Assembly: GCF_047948215.1 (NCBI RefSeq)
Contig: NC_134457.1
Location: forward strand, 82,983,398-83,047,397
DNA length: 64,000 nucleotides
Reading direction: 5' to 3'
From: Lycorma delicatula
Lineage: Eukaryota > Arthropoda > Insecta > Hemiptera > Fulgoridae
Below are positions 1 to 12,171 of this stretch, piece by piece. The notes beneath the pieces were generated by a model, which worked only from the letters and a program-made list of their open reading frames with translations, was not told where the DNA came from and did not search any database. Within the stretch, counting starts at the first letter, position 1. Each line of letters starts with the position of its first letter. A program made the translations under genes and the position numbers.

Positions 1-42
1 ACAGAAGATAAATCCAGTCCTGATGTAATAGATAAAGTCACG
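1..42 (+). CDS. WASHC3: WASH complex subunit 3 homologue, penultimate visible exon (partial)
   Basis: In frame 1 this reads TEDKSSPDVIDKVT and ends directly before a GT (GTGTGT) splice donor at 43. The 5' part of the exon lies outside the window. The donor is phase 0, and the only strong downstream candidate exon, at 5139, also starts in phase 0, so the two join without a frame change. The peptide is polar and low in complexity, as expected of the poorly conserved linker between the N-terminal coiled coil and the conserved C-terminal motif in this family. On its own this segment is not diagnostic; the assignment rests on the 5139-5297 exon. An additional small exon inside the 5.1-kb intron cannot be excluded. 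Confidence 0.6.
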
Positions 43-1563
43 GTGTGTATTTATTTGAATGTATATTATTAAAATGTTTTTGAATGATGCATGCATATTA
101 ATTCTTGCTGTTTTTAATATTAAAATTGTTCTAGACATAATCAATATATATTTTTAAGAATCTTAACTGTATAATGTAATTTATGTGAAAGTGAAAATAT
201 ACCATTTGAATTCTTAGTATTAATGTAATCTTATTTTATTCAACAAATGTTCAAGCTACAAATAGTTAATAGAAGAATACACCCTGCAGATGTTTGTGAT
301 GGTGAGTGATACATGCATTTTCATTTAATCAAACTACATATATTAGCGTAAATATTGATTAGAATTAAAATTGTACAGTTCTACTGTGATAACTATTAGT
401 GCATATTCCATTTTATCACTTAAGTATTCCATATTCTTTATACCAAAAAGGGTTCATCAGTTAATTTAAATATACATTTTTAGAGCTTCCTTATATTTAT
501 ATATGTAAGTTCCTAATCCATTAATGCAATTTTAAAGGTTTATGTAATAACCAGATATTGAATTGAACATACAAATATCTGTTATGAGAAAATTATTTTA
601 ATCTCAAAATTATTATTTTGAGAAATTAGTAAATTTAAAAAAAAAAGTAAATTATCAGAACTACTGGTTATTCTCTTTTGCTACATACAAAAATGCATTG
701 CACGTAAAAGAGGATCAATTAAAGTATAAGATACTTTAATGGGTACTTTTAATGAGTACTTCATAAAAAGGATCATGGGCAAATTACATATCACTCAACA
801 TTTTCAAGATTACAATTATAGGACTAGATAACATCTACATGTTGAAAACAGTATTTTGCCTCATTTCAAGGATTAAGAAATATAACCAACTATGCCACTG
901 TAAAGTTAACATTTCAAATATGTACAAGGTTTTTAAGGACAAAAGATATAATTATTGATAACTATAAAATATAGCAAGGTATTTACATATTTATTTTTAT
1001 GTGTGGATTATTCATTGATTAAATGTGTAGTTATCTCTTGTTTTCCTTAAATGACAATGTCAGGAATTTCAATTTAAAAGTTAGGCTTACTTAGGTATTT
1101 AGTTTACATACTCTTCAAGGTAAACCACTTCTTTATAAAAAGAATAAAACTGTAGTTTTCTATTTATGAAATTATAAATTGTAAAAAAAACTGATATGTC
1201 TTCTAATACAATTAAGATTATTTGCCTTTCGTGAAGGTGAAATTAATATATTTTTAATTAAAATTTTTATGGTTTATTATTTTATTAGATTTTATTACAA
1301 AAAAAATGATTAAAAATACTTTCCAACTCGTTCTTAACGAAAAGAAACGTTTTTCATTATTTAATGCACATTATACATAATATAATATAAAACATATTAG
1401 CATAATATAAAACATATTTTCAATGTTCTATTGCTATTACCTCTATCTTCTACTTTAATAGTCAATATTAAAGCAAGATGGGTAGTTCATCTGAAACAAA
1501 TTATCATTATAAATGATTACGTTTATTAATTTTTTTTAAATACAAGTTGTAGTTCAAATATAG

Positions 1564-1880
1564 CTCGTTTTATTCATAGAAGAATTGCCAAAAGCAACAT
1601 TTAACATTTCCAGTGCGGTGCTGCACTTTATTCCATTCTTAAATTAAAATTTAATGCTGCAAATTCTTTGTTCCATTTTTACCACAAGTTAAAAATCGCC
1701 AACCATACCAAAGACATGTTACTTTTCAACAGCCAACAATAAACCAAGCATCCAATATGGCTACCAATGTAAACATATGTTAGAGAGAAGTGTACCAACA
1801 TAACAACAAAAGAATTGTGACAATTGTATTTATACAGCCCGGGAATTTAAAAATTCTGCATATTTTTTATTAAACCTCGT
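1564..1880 (-). pseudogene. mariner-type transposon, 5' end fragment
   Basis: Read on the minus strand, this segment matches the first ~300 bases of the mariner at 62595 (terminal region, a CCCGGGCTGTAT block, then the transposase start). The minus strand gives MEQRIC, then after a one-base shift IKF-FKNGIKCSTALEM and LNVAFGNSSMNKT, the N-terminal helix-turn-helix region of mariner transposases. The similarity stops at about 1564, so only the 5' end survives. A frameshift and an early stop show it is dead. It lies inside the WASHC3 intron in antisense orientation. Confidence 0.7.
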
Positions 1881-2023
1881 ATTTATTTACAGCACTTTTA
1901 GATAAATTTCATAAGAAAGCTACCTATTGTAATAGATACTATGATTCAACTTCTGGAAAATTTTGACATATCTTCACGTTCCACATTCCCCAGACCCCAA
2001 AACCACTGTCAGTTTAAAAGTTT

Positions 2024-2650
2024 ATGTATTATATTAATCCTATCAATATAAGTACATAATAATAAAATAAAATAAAATAGGATGACACTTACCTTATTTC
2101 ATAATTGAAGCAAGAACGCTTTCGCAATTCCCTTGCATCATCATCAGTTGCTGTATATAATTTTTCAAATCATTCATACCAAATTACACATTAAAATTAA
2201 AAATTGTATACTAAACATAAGATTTAAAATTGTTAAAAAAAAAGATAACTTTGGCTAGCTAGTCCACATGGATTTCTATTTTGTTTTTATTATTGATTTT
2301 AATTTTGACTTTTTAATTTTATTTTATTAAATGACTTCGTATACTTTTTATATATATGCAATTTTTAATTAAAATTTTAAAAAATGTTTGAATTCAAAAA
2401 TTTTTAGCTTTAATTTCTGTTTTGATTTTAATTCGGTAAAAGATCTTTTAACAATTTAAAATTTTAAATCTTATGTATAGTATAGGATTTTTAATGTGTA
2501 ATTTGGTATGAATGATTTGAAAATTTATTTAGAGCAATTGATGATGCGAGGGACTCGCGAAAGTGCTCTTGCTTGAATTATGGAATAAGGTAGGTATCAT
2601 GCTATTTTATTATTCTGTACTAAGGTTGAGTGGATTAATATAATTTGTGT
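2024..2650. repeat. Palindromic MITE-like element in the WASHC3 intron
   Basis: The left arm (about 2024-2236) is the imperfect reverse complement of the right arm (about 2446-2650). Shared blocks include TTATATTAATCC near the outer ends, ACCTTATTTCATAATT, a CATCATC segment, CATTCATACCAAATTACACA and AAGATTTAAAATTGTTAA. The ~200-base centre is AT-rich and non-coding. Long arms, a small loop and no coding capacity fit a foldback or MITE-type non-autonomous DNA element. No clean target duplication was found, so the exact ends are uncertain. Confidence 0.7.
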
Positions 2651-5138
2651 AGTGCATTGGAATATGATTCTCAAAAGGATCGATTTTAGAAAAAAACATA
2701 TATATATATATATATATTCATATTGAGCAAATACAACAACGTATTGTATTGAATGAATTTGAAATTTTTCTTAACCTTAAGGTAGAAATCTTTTTTATCC
2801 CCTACTTAGCACCAGTGAAATCTACCTCCGCCTTCTGGCATGCCAAAAGGGATTTTTTGATTTTCATTTATAATTAGTATTTTTTTTCTATAAAATAAAT
2901 TATTTCTGTCTTGCTGTACAGCATTATAACATACCAATTAGCATCTCTTTGTAGCAGTAAAATTGTGAAAGAGTTTTCAGTGGTTCTTGTAGTCTCCTTC
3001 AGTGTCAGAAAAGTGATTTCATCATTTTAAAATCTTGTTCAGTATATTCTTTGGGACTTTCTTCTGCTTATGTGTTTCAAAGTATTTTCAATTCATTTTC
3101 ATAACTCATTTCCAAGTGATTTCACATTGAAATGCTTAAACCATTCTGAGAATGGGAAGCCCATTACTCAGAGTGGTTTTGTTCTTTCTCCAGACTGCTA
3201 GCAAATTAGTGTCTGCAAGTTGTGCTAAAGAACTTTGATATTGCCTGCTGTTACATTCTTCCTTGCATTGTTCAAAAATTTTATTGCGTGTAATAAGAAA
3301 ATTGCAATAGAATTTGGTATATTGATGTAGAAAATAATTTTTTGTTTTTGATACTGATACTGAACTTCTAAGCCAACTTTATGTATAGGCTACAACATGC
3401 TCATGAAGTTTGTAGGTAGAAGATAAAATTAGTCTTTGTTAAATTTAAATTTTGATGGACTTGACAGTTGGCATATTATACTTTTGTTAGAGTAGAAGTT
3501 TTCTGTTTTCTAAAAATAAGTGTTGGTTCCACTTTTTAAGTCTATCTCCAACAATACTTGATGTCATACACACATTTGTTTAAAGTCTAGTTAACAGGAA
3601 GTTTTTTAATGTTTTTTTGTAACCTAGGATTATGTTTCTTCTCAATAACTAAAAGTTTCTTTTTAATTCCCATCTTTGTTAAAAATGTTCTTTATATAAG
3701 ATCATCTAAGGTCTCGTGAGGTAGTTTGTTCCTTTTCACATGTTATGGTTAGATCCATGTCTTCTGCTTCGCACTAATTTTTATGAAGGAAATCAAATAT
3801 TGAGCTTTTTCTGACCACTTCTTGAGCCATTAAATTCACTGTCAAACAGTTTTCCAAATTCTTCAAATGTGTAAAGAGGGGTGTAAAATCTATTGTGGAA
3901 AAAGTTGTAACCTGATATGGATTTCAGTGAATAAGGGTTCTGGTTCATATAATATTTCATGAATATGTGCATACTTTAAAGGAAATGTAAATATTATGTT
4001 CATTTGAAAATATATCTTTGAACGAACCTGATTATTACTCAAAATGCACACTTTTGGGCAGTTATATTTGTTGTTGTTTCAATTGTGTTATGTGTTTTAT
4101 TCCTTTAATTTCATATTATAAAGAATATTGCACAAATATTTTGACAAATCACAAACAGCTGTACCACATTTTACAAAAGCATATCTTAAGTGGCTCTCAA
4201 AGTAGGCATAATAAATATTTACAGTACATAAAACTGCAGCTGTTGTTTAATACCTCCAACGCAAAGAATCTGATGATAAAAGATTTTGTTTATGTGAGTA
4301 CAAGTGACATTGTACATATACACGATTGTGTCATTATAATGCCAAGAATGTCTGTTACCACATCAACAAATATGGAAACGATACTAAAAGTTATATATTG
4401 AAAAAAAAATACAATGAACAAAATGTATAATTACTATAGATATGTGCTCCATGAACAAGAACAAAGTAAAAGATTCCAATTTTTTCCATTGAAAACATTA
4501 AGTGTATGATTTTGCTTGTCTGGCATATGTGGCAATTTTTATCTGCAAAAATTCTACAACCATAGTTAAGTAAATATATAAAGACAAGATTTTCATGCTC
4601 TTACACTTACAGAATTTCATTTCCAAGATGTTTGTAGGTTTGGATTCAAACTGTCAAGAAATATTAAAATCCAGATGATCATTACTGATATTTACATAAA
4701 CTCATCTTCTATTTTATATAGATAGATTGATATATTAATTAATACTCTGAGAGTATTCACATATCTAATTTGGCTTTGCTGATTTGGAACACATAGGCAG
4801 CTTCATCCCTTGTTGGTTCAGTAATGTATCTAACCTTCTCACATCTGTGAATTGTGTGATCAGAATGTGTTAATTTAAACCCATTTTAAGAACCCATGAT
4901 AAAAAATATCAAGGAACATCATTAAAATAAAATTTGTCTGGCTCTGGACCTTTCATATTTTTACCTATTGCATGAAAAGGAAAGTGCTATCTGCACTATT
5001 CTGTTACTGCTTCATATTACATATCAGCTTGTATCATAATATGGATATTTAAAAAATTGTTACTATTTGTTTAAAAAAATTAATTAATTGAAGATTTAAG
5101 TTCTTAATTGCTTTTCTGTTTATTTTAATGGTTTACAG

Positions 5139-5297
5139 GACATTGGAATTGAAACTCAATCGCCAGCTGCAACTACTGCCAGCCAAAATCCTGAACTAGC
5201 AAAATACTTTAAAATGTTACAGTTAGGTGTTCCTGCTCAAGCTGTGAAATTAGAGATGGGGTTTGATGGTTGTGATCCTAACCTGCTGGATCAATAA
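5139..5297 (+). CDS. WASHC3: WASH complex subunit 3 homologue (CCDC53), last coding exon
   Basis: This is the terminal exon of a subunit of the WASH complex, the endosomal activator of Arp2/3-driven actin branching. The exon follows a pyrimidine-rich acceptor ending TTTACAG at 5138 and encodes 52 residues to TAA at 5295-5297. A polar stretch (DIGIETQSPAATTASQ) leads into the conserved family C-terminus NPELAKYFKMLQLGVPAQAV, then KLEMGFDGCDPNLLDQ. The pattern P-x-x-A-[KR]-Y-[FL]-K-M-x-Q-x-G-V-P-x-x-A and the following DPxLL are the family signature. The protein ends right after DPNLLDQ, so it lacks the acidic tail found in vertebrate homologues. Only the C-terminus is visible here. Confidence 0.85.
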   Translation, partial: DIGIETQSPAATTASQNPELAKYFKMLQLGVPAQAVKLEMGFDGCDPNLLDQ

Positions 5298-5480
5298 ACC
5301 TTATATATATTTTTTTAATGTACATATATAATTTTTTGTTGTTTCAATTGTGGTATCTTTTTTATTCATTTAATTTCATATTATAAAGGATATTGCATTA
5401 TTTGTAAGATGTTCATTTTTTACAATTACCAACATATTTATTTGAAAAATATTAAACTGTATTTGTAAAATAATAAACGT
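5298..5480 (+). other. Probable WASHC3 3' UTR with poly(A) signal
   Basis: Sequence downstream of the stop codon. AATAAA at 5293-5298 overlaps the stop and is probably too close to act alone; a second AATAAA at 5472-5477 is the better candidate signal. The UTR end is not directly visible. The piece 5334-5400 is about 80% identical to an intron segment at 4068-4136. Confidence 0.4.
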
Positions 5481-8400
5481 ATCAATATGTTTTTTGTGAT
5501 TAATGCTTTTATAATGTACTTGTAGGAATAAGTATCCTGTTAAAAAACTATTGATTTTTAGCGAGTTAAAATGGCAGTAGGTTTTGAGATTAATAACAGA
5601 CTTCTGCATCTGTCTACAATTTGTACTACTTTAGTCAAAAAATGCATAAAAAGTATTGCCAAAGTAGCTCTTTTTAGGGATACAGTGTTTTAGAAATTCC
5701 AGTATGTTGTTATTTCTTATCATTAAATTTGATGTAATTAGGATTAATTAGGCTGAAGCATGTATAACTGTAAATGGTGGAAACATTGAAAATTCTTTAG
5801 TACAATGGCATTTGGTTCTTTTTTTTAGAATCCTAGACATCTTTTTGTTTTTCTATCATTAGTTAAGATAATCAGATAGATGATGGCTGATGAAAAAATG
5901 CAATTTCAACCTGGGATGTTAAGTTTACCAATCAGTCGGTGTATGTATATTAATACAGAGTTCTGTAACTACTTTCTAATAATTATTTTGATCGTTAATG
6001 TAACTATTGGAATGGGTCTAAGTTTGATCTTTCAATTGTTTTCTATTGAAAAATTGTCTGCTCTTGTTTACATCCATAAAAGACCAAAATCACCTTGATT
6101 GTAATTAACTGTTTGCATATGCAAGTTTTTTTACTAATTTTAATCTTTTTTTTAATATATAGTTTTGCATAACATTGGTATCTGTATGGTTTTATAAATT
6201 TAACTTGGCGGCTTCTCTCTATTTCTTTAACAGCTGTGTTAATTTGATTTATTACAGTTCTGAGAGTGAAGAGTCCAGTTTATGGAGTCCTTCTACAACT
6301 CCTTAGTTATTTACTTGCGTGCAAACATTACACTAGATATCATTAGTAGAGTCTCTGGTTCATTATGTCTTATATATGTAAAGTTCATAATTTTTTGTTG
6401 ATATTTTGTTTTTTATTTACATCCTCTGTAACCTTTCCTCAAAATTTTATTCAAGTTTTTCATAGTTTGAAGACATATTCCAATGCACATCTCTCTTAGT
6501 CAATAATAACCTGTATTTAAAGAAAAAACTCTTAGGTTTTTAAAGGCTTTTATTTACATAAGAGGCAAACATCTAATCTTTATATTTACCTTTAATATTT
6601 TTTGATAATTTCATCATTTTGTTACATTAATTTTCATATGCTGTAAACTCCCACTTCTGGCTACTGTTATCTGATCAAATGCAAACTCTTAATTATGACA
6701 TCAACAGTTGAGTGGAATTAACTTGCAGAAATTGGTTTATTGCTTCATTAACATTCAAACAGCCCAAAGATATAATCATCTATATAATTATTTATCTAGG
6801 CTATCAAACAGGGTATTTATCTTGATAACTTAAATGGGTTTTTTTTCCTTCTACTGCAAATTGTATTTCTACTGTCATTAAAGTAACTTCTGGTTTTCAC
6901 TTAAGTTCTCTCCAACCTTTCTGCAAGTGACCTACCCTTTCGCTCTGCTCACACCTTTTTCTGTGACTTTACTCCTTTATAAATTTCATAAGCAGTTTCC
7001 AAACATTCAGTGTTTCAATATGATAGATAACTTTTTATGGCCTTCTTTATCTTTACAATCCTTATGATCTTTCCCACACCACCATTACTTTCTCTTCTTA
7101 GTTAACACAATATTTGGAGTTTAAGAATGTCAGCAACTCTTTTTCTCTGAATTTCCAAATTCTTCAGTTTATGATTCTTAAAACTATTTTGGACTGTTTT
7201 TTCCATAAAGTTAATCTATGAATCTTTTTAATGCTCAAAAAAGCTGTTTTAAGAAGAGGAAAATGTTTAAAAGGCTGTAGGTCTAACATTACAATTATTT
7301 CTGTATACAGATTTATACTCCAGTTCTAACAAATTGAGTGAAAATCTTGTAATATTAACAAGAAGATATAAAGCATAATACTGATAATGGAAAGTGCTAT
7401 CGCATTAGGTGAAAATTATAGGTATAGATAGTATTTGTAACTACAACATATGAAATAGTTTGAATGCAAAGAATGGGAAAAGTGAATGTGAGGAAGTCAA
7501 CATATCTTGCACCTGTTAAACATTCAGCATCAGCTTCAGCTTCAGTTTAGACTGTGCACTCAGATCTTTACTTGATTTGGTCTTTAAACACCAAAAAAAC
7601 TGTCCCATACCAACAAAATAAGTGTTGATCGCAATAATAACAATTTTTCCTGCAATTCAATTTACTCTTGATTTACTTAAAAATCAAGAAACAGATTCAC
7701 AAATTTAATAAGCCTCTAAAGTATCCTTTCCCCTACCCCAAGATAGTGTGAGAGTGCTACTAAGATAGATTGGAATGGAGGAGTGTAAGATTGGCTGTGT
7801 AGACAAAAATCATAATCATTAAAGAAGAGTAGCTAAATAAAGTGAGCAAGTCATATGAAGTTTTTAAATTAAAATTGCATTTTTTCCATTTATTTAAGTA
7901 ACATCTTTGTGAGTGTGTGTAAATCAGAAGTTTTATATTAAACATTACATTTTATTTATATCTAAATTTATAAAAAAAGGTGTTGTTCACCAAAGGCCAT
8001 TTTCTTCTTCATTCTTTAAACTATCTTTGTGTTAAAAAGATTATACCTTGATTTATATCTGGTTCAATTCCCAACAAGGTCTGACATTTTTTTACCTTTC
8101 ATTTCATCCATCTTATTTTCCTTGTTAAAATACATGCAAGAACATGTGTAAGATGGTAATAAAAAAATTTGTCTTGAATCTTCTTTATTTGTGGCTTAAT
8201 CTTCATTAAAATTTAATAATAAAAACACAAATTCTACATATTACAAAAGATAAATGCTCTGTTCTGTGATTGCTTATATACTGCTGGTCAGATGTTTGTA
8301 TTGCTCTATTTGTGTCTGTTCAAATTATAATTGCAAGTAACAGTATTATTGAACCTATTAAAACTTCAACACCAGTTGATCATTAAGTAAAGTTAAAAAT

Positions 8401-8706
8401 GCATCTTTGTGTATTTTTTTAAAATTCACTTTAAAAACTGTGCTACACATTCATATTATCAACATGATTTTAATTTTGAAGACCTCTCTTAAATAAGAAA
8501 AACCAGCCCCACACAGTTTTATATTTTTTCATGAATTAAACTGTCTTAATTGCTTTGTAATCAGGATGTTTCTGGCTGTCTAGTGCAACTTTGTTGCATC
8601 AGGGCTCATAGCTAACTATATTTCTTGTTCATTTAGAGAGTGTATCTGAAGTATGTTTAATTCCTGGATTGCCAAGGCAGGATGAGTCATTAATTAGACT
8701 CAGTAA
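5481..8706. other. Intergenic, no supported gene
   Basis: AT-rich sequence with short spurious frames only. Around 8055-8085 a GGTTCAATTCC block followed by TCTGACATTTTT looks like a worn B-box end of SINE family B, too degraded to call. The minus strand of 6840-7250 has lysine-rich scraps that could be an old LINE end, but no motif is secure. Confidence 0.5.
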
Positions 8707-9960
8707 TACAGTGGGTTCGGAAAGTTGTTGTGCACTGGAATTATGGACGGGAAATGTTGAAACATTCTTAATTATTACTTTGTATATTTATTTCATTATT
8801 TTATAGAAACTGATATTACAATAACTGGAATAGTTTTATAAAAGGTGTTGAAAATGACCTCCTCCAACATCAATACAACAGTGCACATGTTTCGGTTTCT
8901 TTTCAAACATGAACTAGCTGATGTACCACTGGAATGTCTAATATGTACACAATTATTGTGGTTTTTAGTTTGTCAATCATGCATGTTCTGTTGCAGTAAA
9001 CTGATTGTTTCGCTGACCCATAGAAAGTAGTCTGGGGAAGTCAGATTGGGCGACCGTGTGGGCTACAAACCCCTCAAAATGATTCATGAAGGCATTTCAT
9101 AAAAAAGCCATTGACAAGTTAACTGTGGCGCCATCTTGTTGGAACCAACCATGATTGATTTACACTTCTCTTAACTGACTAATGAAGTTTGTTAAAACAG
9201 CACAATAATGGTCACTATTAACTATTTTTCAAAAAAGATGGGATCCACAATGTGGTTTCTACTCGCCCAGTCCCAGACTCCAATTTTCACTTCATGTAAC
9301 GATTGTTTGTATAATTCATGGGAGGTTAGTTGTAACCACAGTCATGTATTTTGTTAATTAATATACCCTCCCACATGAAACCTTACTTCATCTATAAAAA
9401 AAACATAATTTCAAGGATACCTAAGGAATTTTGTTCAATAAAATATTTAAACCATTGTCAATAATTTAGCGTTTTGGCATAATTTGTAAGTTTAATTTCT
9501 TGAACATACATTACTTTATAGGGGAAAGGCTTCAGTTCTTTTCTTAAAGCTTTATGTGGAGTAGCAAGTTTGATATTTTGCTACTGTGCTAACTTATGCA
9601 TAGACTTTCAGCCATAGCATCCGAAGTATCAAGCAACTTCTGTTCGTTTAGTTAGGTGGTCTTCCACTTTGATCAGCATCTTCAGCAGAACCTATTGCCC
9701 AAAATTTTTTGTTAAGAGTTTGAACTGCATTGCAGTGAAGAACAGGAGTATTTGGAAAATTTTCAGAAAACTTGGGCTTCATTAAATTGGTATACGTGTC
9801 ACTTCATGAAAAACATGTTCAATGAGAACAATGTGTTCCTCGATTAGAATTGCCATATTTTGTGGCAAATGGGCTCACCAATTTGTTCGTAAAATCCTTC
9901 TTTCACTCTTGCTTTAGTTTTGTTTTTAAATAATTTAAGCACCTGTTACTCCTAAAGAAA
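8707..9960 (-). pseudogene. Decayed IS630/mariner-superfamily transposase (minus strand)
   Basis: A minus-strand transposase relic read across many stops and frameshifts. In order it shows MAILIEEHIVLIEHVF (N-terminal start near 9855), a helix-turn-helix zone, KLESGTGRVE, then WFQQDGATVN, which contains the second catalytic aspartate context, then RSPNLTSPDYFLW (third catalytic D region) and a worn GGGHFQHL-type C-terminus near 8850. This is the same architecture as the element at 59697-61009. The low-coordinate end starts near GTGGGTTCGGAAAGTTG at about 8709; the other end is not resolved. It cannot encode an active protein. Confidence 0.65.
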
Positions 9961-10387
9961 CTTCATTCTAAAACAAATTATATCAGCAGTTACTATACCA
10001 GAGATAGAGGGGGAAAGAGTAAAATGTACATGATGCTTTGGCATCAAGGGACGCAAAATGGTACCTAAAACAAAATTAGGTATTGTAGAAAAATAAACTA
10101 ATAATTGGGTTAAATGACATTTGAATTACTACATATTTATAATACTGCAGAAAATTCATTAATTTCAACTTCTATCAACATGTAGCCACAGTAAACATTT
10201 TCTGTTGGAGAATGATACAAGCTATATTTTTAATTTAACACTATTCATTATTGTTATTATTATTATTTAGCAGAGCATTTTAAAAGTACACAATAACTGA
10301 ATGAAGGATACAATAACCTCTCAGAAACATAGCAAATATCTGTGGAAAAATCTGTAAATGTCAGTATTCCAGCAAAGAGAAGCATAC

Positions 10388-10410
10388 ACAATTTTTTAAA
10401 AATTGTGTAC
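10388..10410. repeat. Short perfect palindrome
   Basis: ACACAATTTTT and AAAAATTGTGT form an 11-bp perfect inverted repeat around one base, just upstream of the transposase relic at 10440. It could be a leftover of a terminal inverted repeat or chance in AT-rich DNA. Confidence 0.5.
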
Positions 10411-10439
10411 AATTGGGTTGGTTTCTAACATAAAATGAA

Positions 10440-10990
10440 AATAGGCAACCTGTAGGACTCAAGAGCCCATAGCCAATATTCAGAGAAGAATTTCTGCTGG
10501 TCTGAAAGAAATGTACTTATACGTTACCATAAAAAGTGCTGCAAAATTCACATCTTGCAGAAGATTCATGATTTTAATTTGAAACCTATCATATTAAAAT
10601 CTTAAAAGAACAGTCAAACAAAATATCTTAATTATTGCAACTGGCTTCTCAAAAACATTGTCCAACGGACAGATAGACCCAATGCTGTATTTAATTTCAG
10701 ATGAGGCTTGGTATTATTTATCTGCTAATATTAATTCGTACAACATGACTTAATTGTAAGCAGATGTTTAAGCATCCACTGATTTTCACAAATAGAAAAT
10801 TGGTGTATCTAGTTGCAATTTTTTCCTTTGGGGCTATTTGAATGATAGAGTATGAATCAAATCCTCATACTATTGATGAATTGAAGGCAAACATTCAACA
10901 ATATGTTGTATTGACAACATTTTGCACCAGTTAACTCTCATTATGTTCTTCAAGTACATAAATGCTACATTGTGCAGGACGTCACTTCAA
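10440..10990 (+). pseudogene. Decayed, internally deleted mariner-superfamily transposase
   Basis: Plus-strand scraps line up with the same transposase group: QRRISAGLK, LIIATGFSKTLSN, LISDEAWYYLSANINSYNMT (first catalytic D context), then, after a jump, FFLWGYLNDRVYESNPHTID and ELKANIQQYVV. The segment between the first catalytic block and FFLWGYL is missing, so the second and third catalytic aspartates and their surroundings are largely gone. Several stops interrupt the frame. It lies in the opposite direction to the 8.7-kb relic, so the two are separate insertions. Ends are approximate. Confidence 0.6.
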
Positions 10991-12113
10991 TTATCATATT
11001 TTTATTAATGTAAGTACAGAATTTAACTTACGTTTTCATTTCTTTGTACAGTTTTACATGGCACAACTGTATGTTTTTTGTAGCAGATCGGTTTTAAGTT
11101 GGTCACCATGAAAAAACATCATAGCTTTTATAAATGATACGTCACCTAATATCACATTAAGGAATGTAGCCAAAAATTTGGAATATAGAACTTTATTTAT
11201 CTAGATTTACTAATAAATAATTTAAATTATTTAATTTATTAATTAAAAAATTTAAGGTAAAATTAATTAAAAAATTAATTAATTAAGGTATCCTAAAGAC
11301 AAATTACAGTATACTTAAATTATTTTCTAAAAAATTCCCTTCGATATCAGAAAAATATAAGAAATAATTTGGGGGAAAAAACAAAACAGAACACCCAGCA
11401 TTCAGATCAATATATAAATCTCATGAGGAATAGGAATGGCCATGTGTGATATTACCTGGAAAAAAGGGAACTGCCCAGGGTTTTTTATGTATTAATAAGA
11501 ATTTTGAACATTCCTTTTTTTATTTATTAAATTTGTATTCCTGATGTATATTTGGTTTTTCCTTGATCCTTCCAGTCAAAGGCTAAGGAAGATTCTTTTA
11601 TATATACATATATAAATTTACAATACTAGATTTAACAAGAAATAACAATTAATATTTAATCAAATTGAACATAAAGTGGAGGACATGAAAACAGACACAA
11701 AGTTGCATCGATTTTTAGGCATAACTCAGCCTTTGTTAACCGATTTAAAAAAATAAAAGGTCATTTTGTTTAAAATAAAAGGCTTAATATTTTAGCAAAT
11801 AACATAAATTTTGATAAAACTAATGTTTATGGAGATATAATGGATTGAAAAATAAACATGGCCACCATTGTGTAATTTGCGAAGGTGTTAATTCCAGATT
11901 TTTTACTAATTTTAAAACTTTATTACCAAGACACTTATCAAATATTAATGTGGTTCCTCAATCTGAAATTGAGATATAAATTTTTATATAAAAATAGCGA
12001 AATGGAGACTGGGAGAATGAAGGAGAAATTGCCATTTTTCCTAAGGGGATACTTTCTGTTTAATTTTACAATTAAAATGCAAAAAAGTATAGCCAGCCCA
12101 CCATCTTAGAAAC
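10991..12113. other. AT-rich intergenic, nothing supported
   Basis: Contains stretches built almost only of A and T (for example 11205-11290) and no coding signal that I can support. Confidence 0.5.
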
Positions 12114-12116
12114 ACA

Positions 12117-12169
<53 letters not shown>
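12114..12169. repeat. (TG)n(TA)n microsatellite
   Basis: A short TG run passes directly into about 21 TA units. Simple-sequence DNA, likely length-polymorphic. Confidence 0.95.

Positions 12170-12171
<2 letters not shown>

Larger units (their letters stand above)
43..5138 (+). other. Intron of the WASHC3 homologue
   Basis: GT...AG phase-0 intron between the two exons above. It is strongly AT-rich and holds an inverted mariner fragment (1564-1880), a palindromic MITE-like element (2024-2650), a short (AT)n run near 2698-2717 and, at about 4066-4135, a segment closely resembling the gene's own 3' untranslated region. A 127-codon open frame at 4018-4401 has no recognisable domain and overlaps that duplicated non-coding segment, so I do not call it a gene. 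Nothing else is recognisable in 43-1563 or 2720-4017. Confidence 0.6.

Noticed and set aside
240..305. Extra small WASHC3 exon ending at GATGGTGAGTGA
   Set aside because: There is a donor-like GTGAGT but the frame contains a stop and no acceptor or family similarity supports it.
2780..3600. Possible minus-strand piggyBac or other transposase
   Set aside because: Translation gave isolated suggestive residues only; no motif in the right order.
4018..4401. 127-codon open frame in the WASHC3 intron
   Set aside because: No recognisable domain, no start context or splice sites, and it overlaps a segment duplicated from the non-coding 3' UTR.
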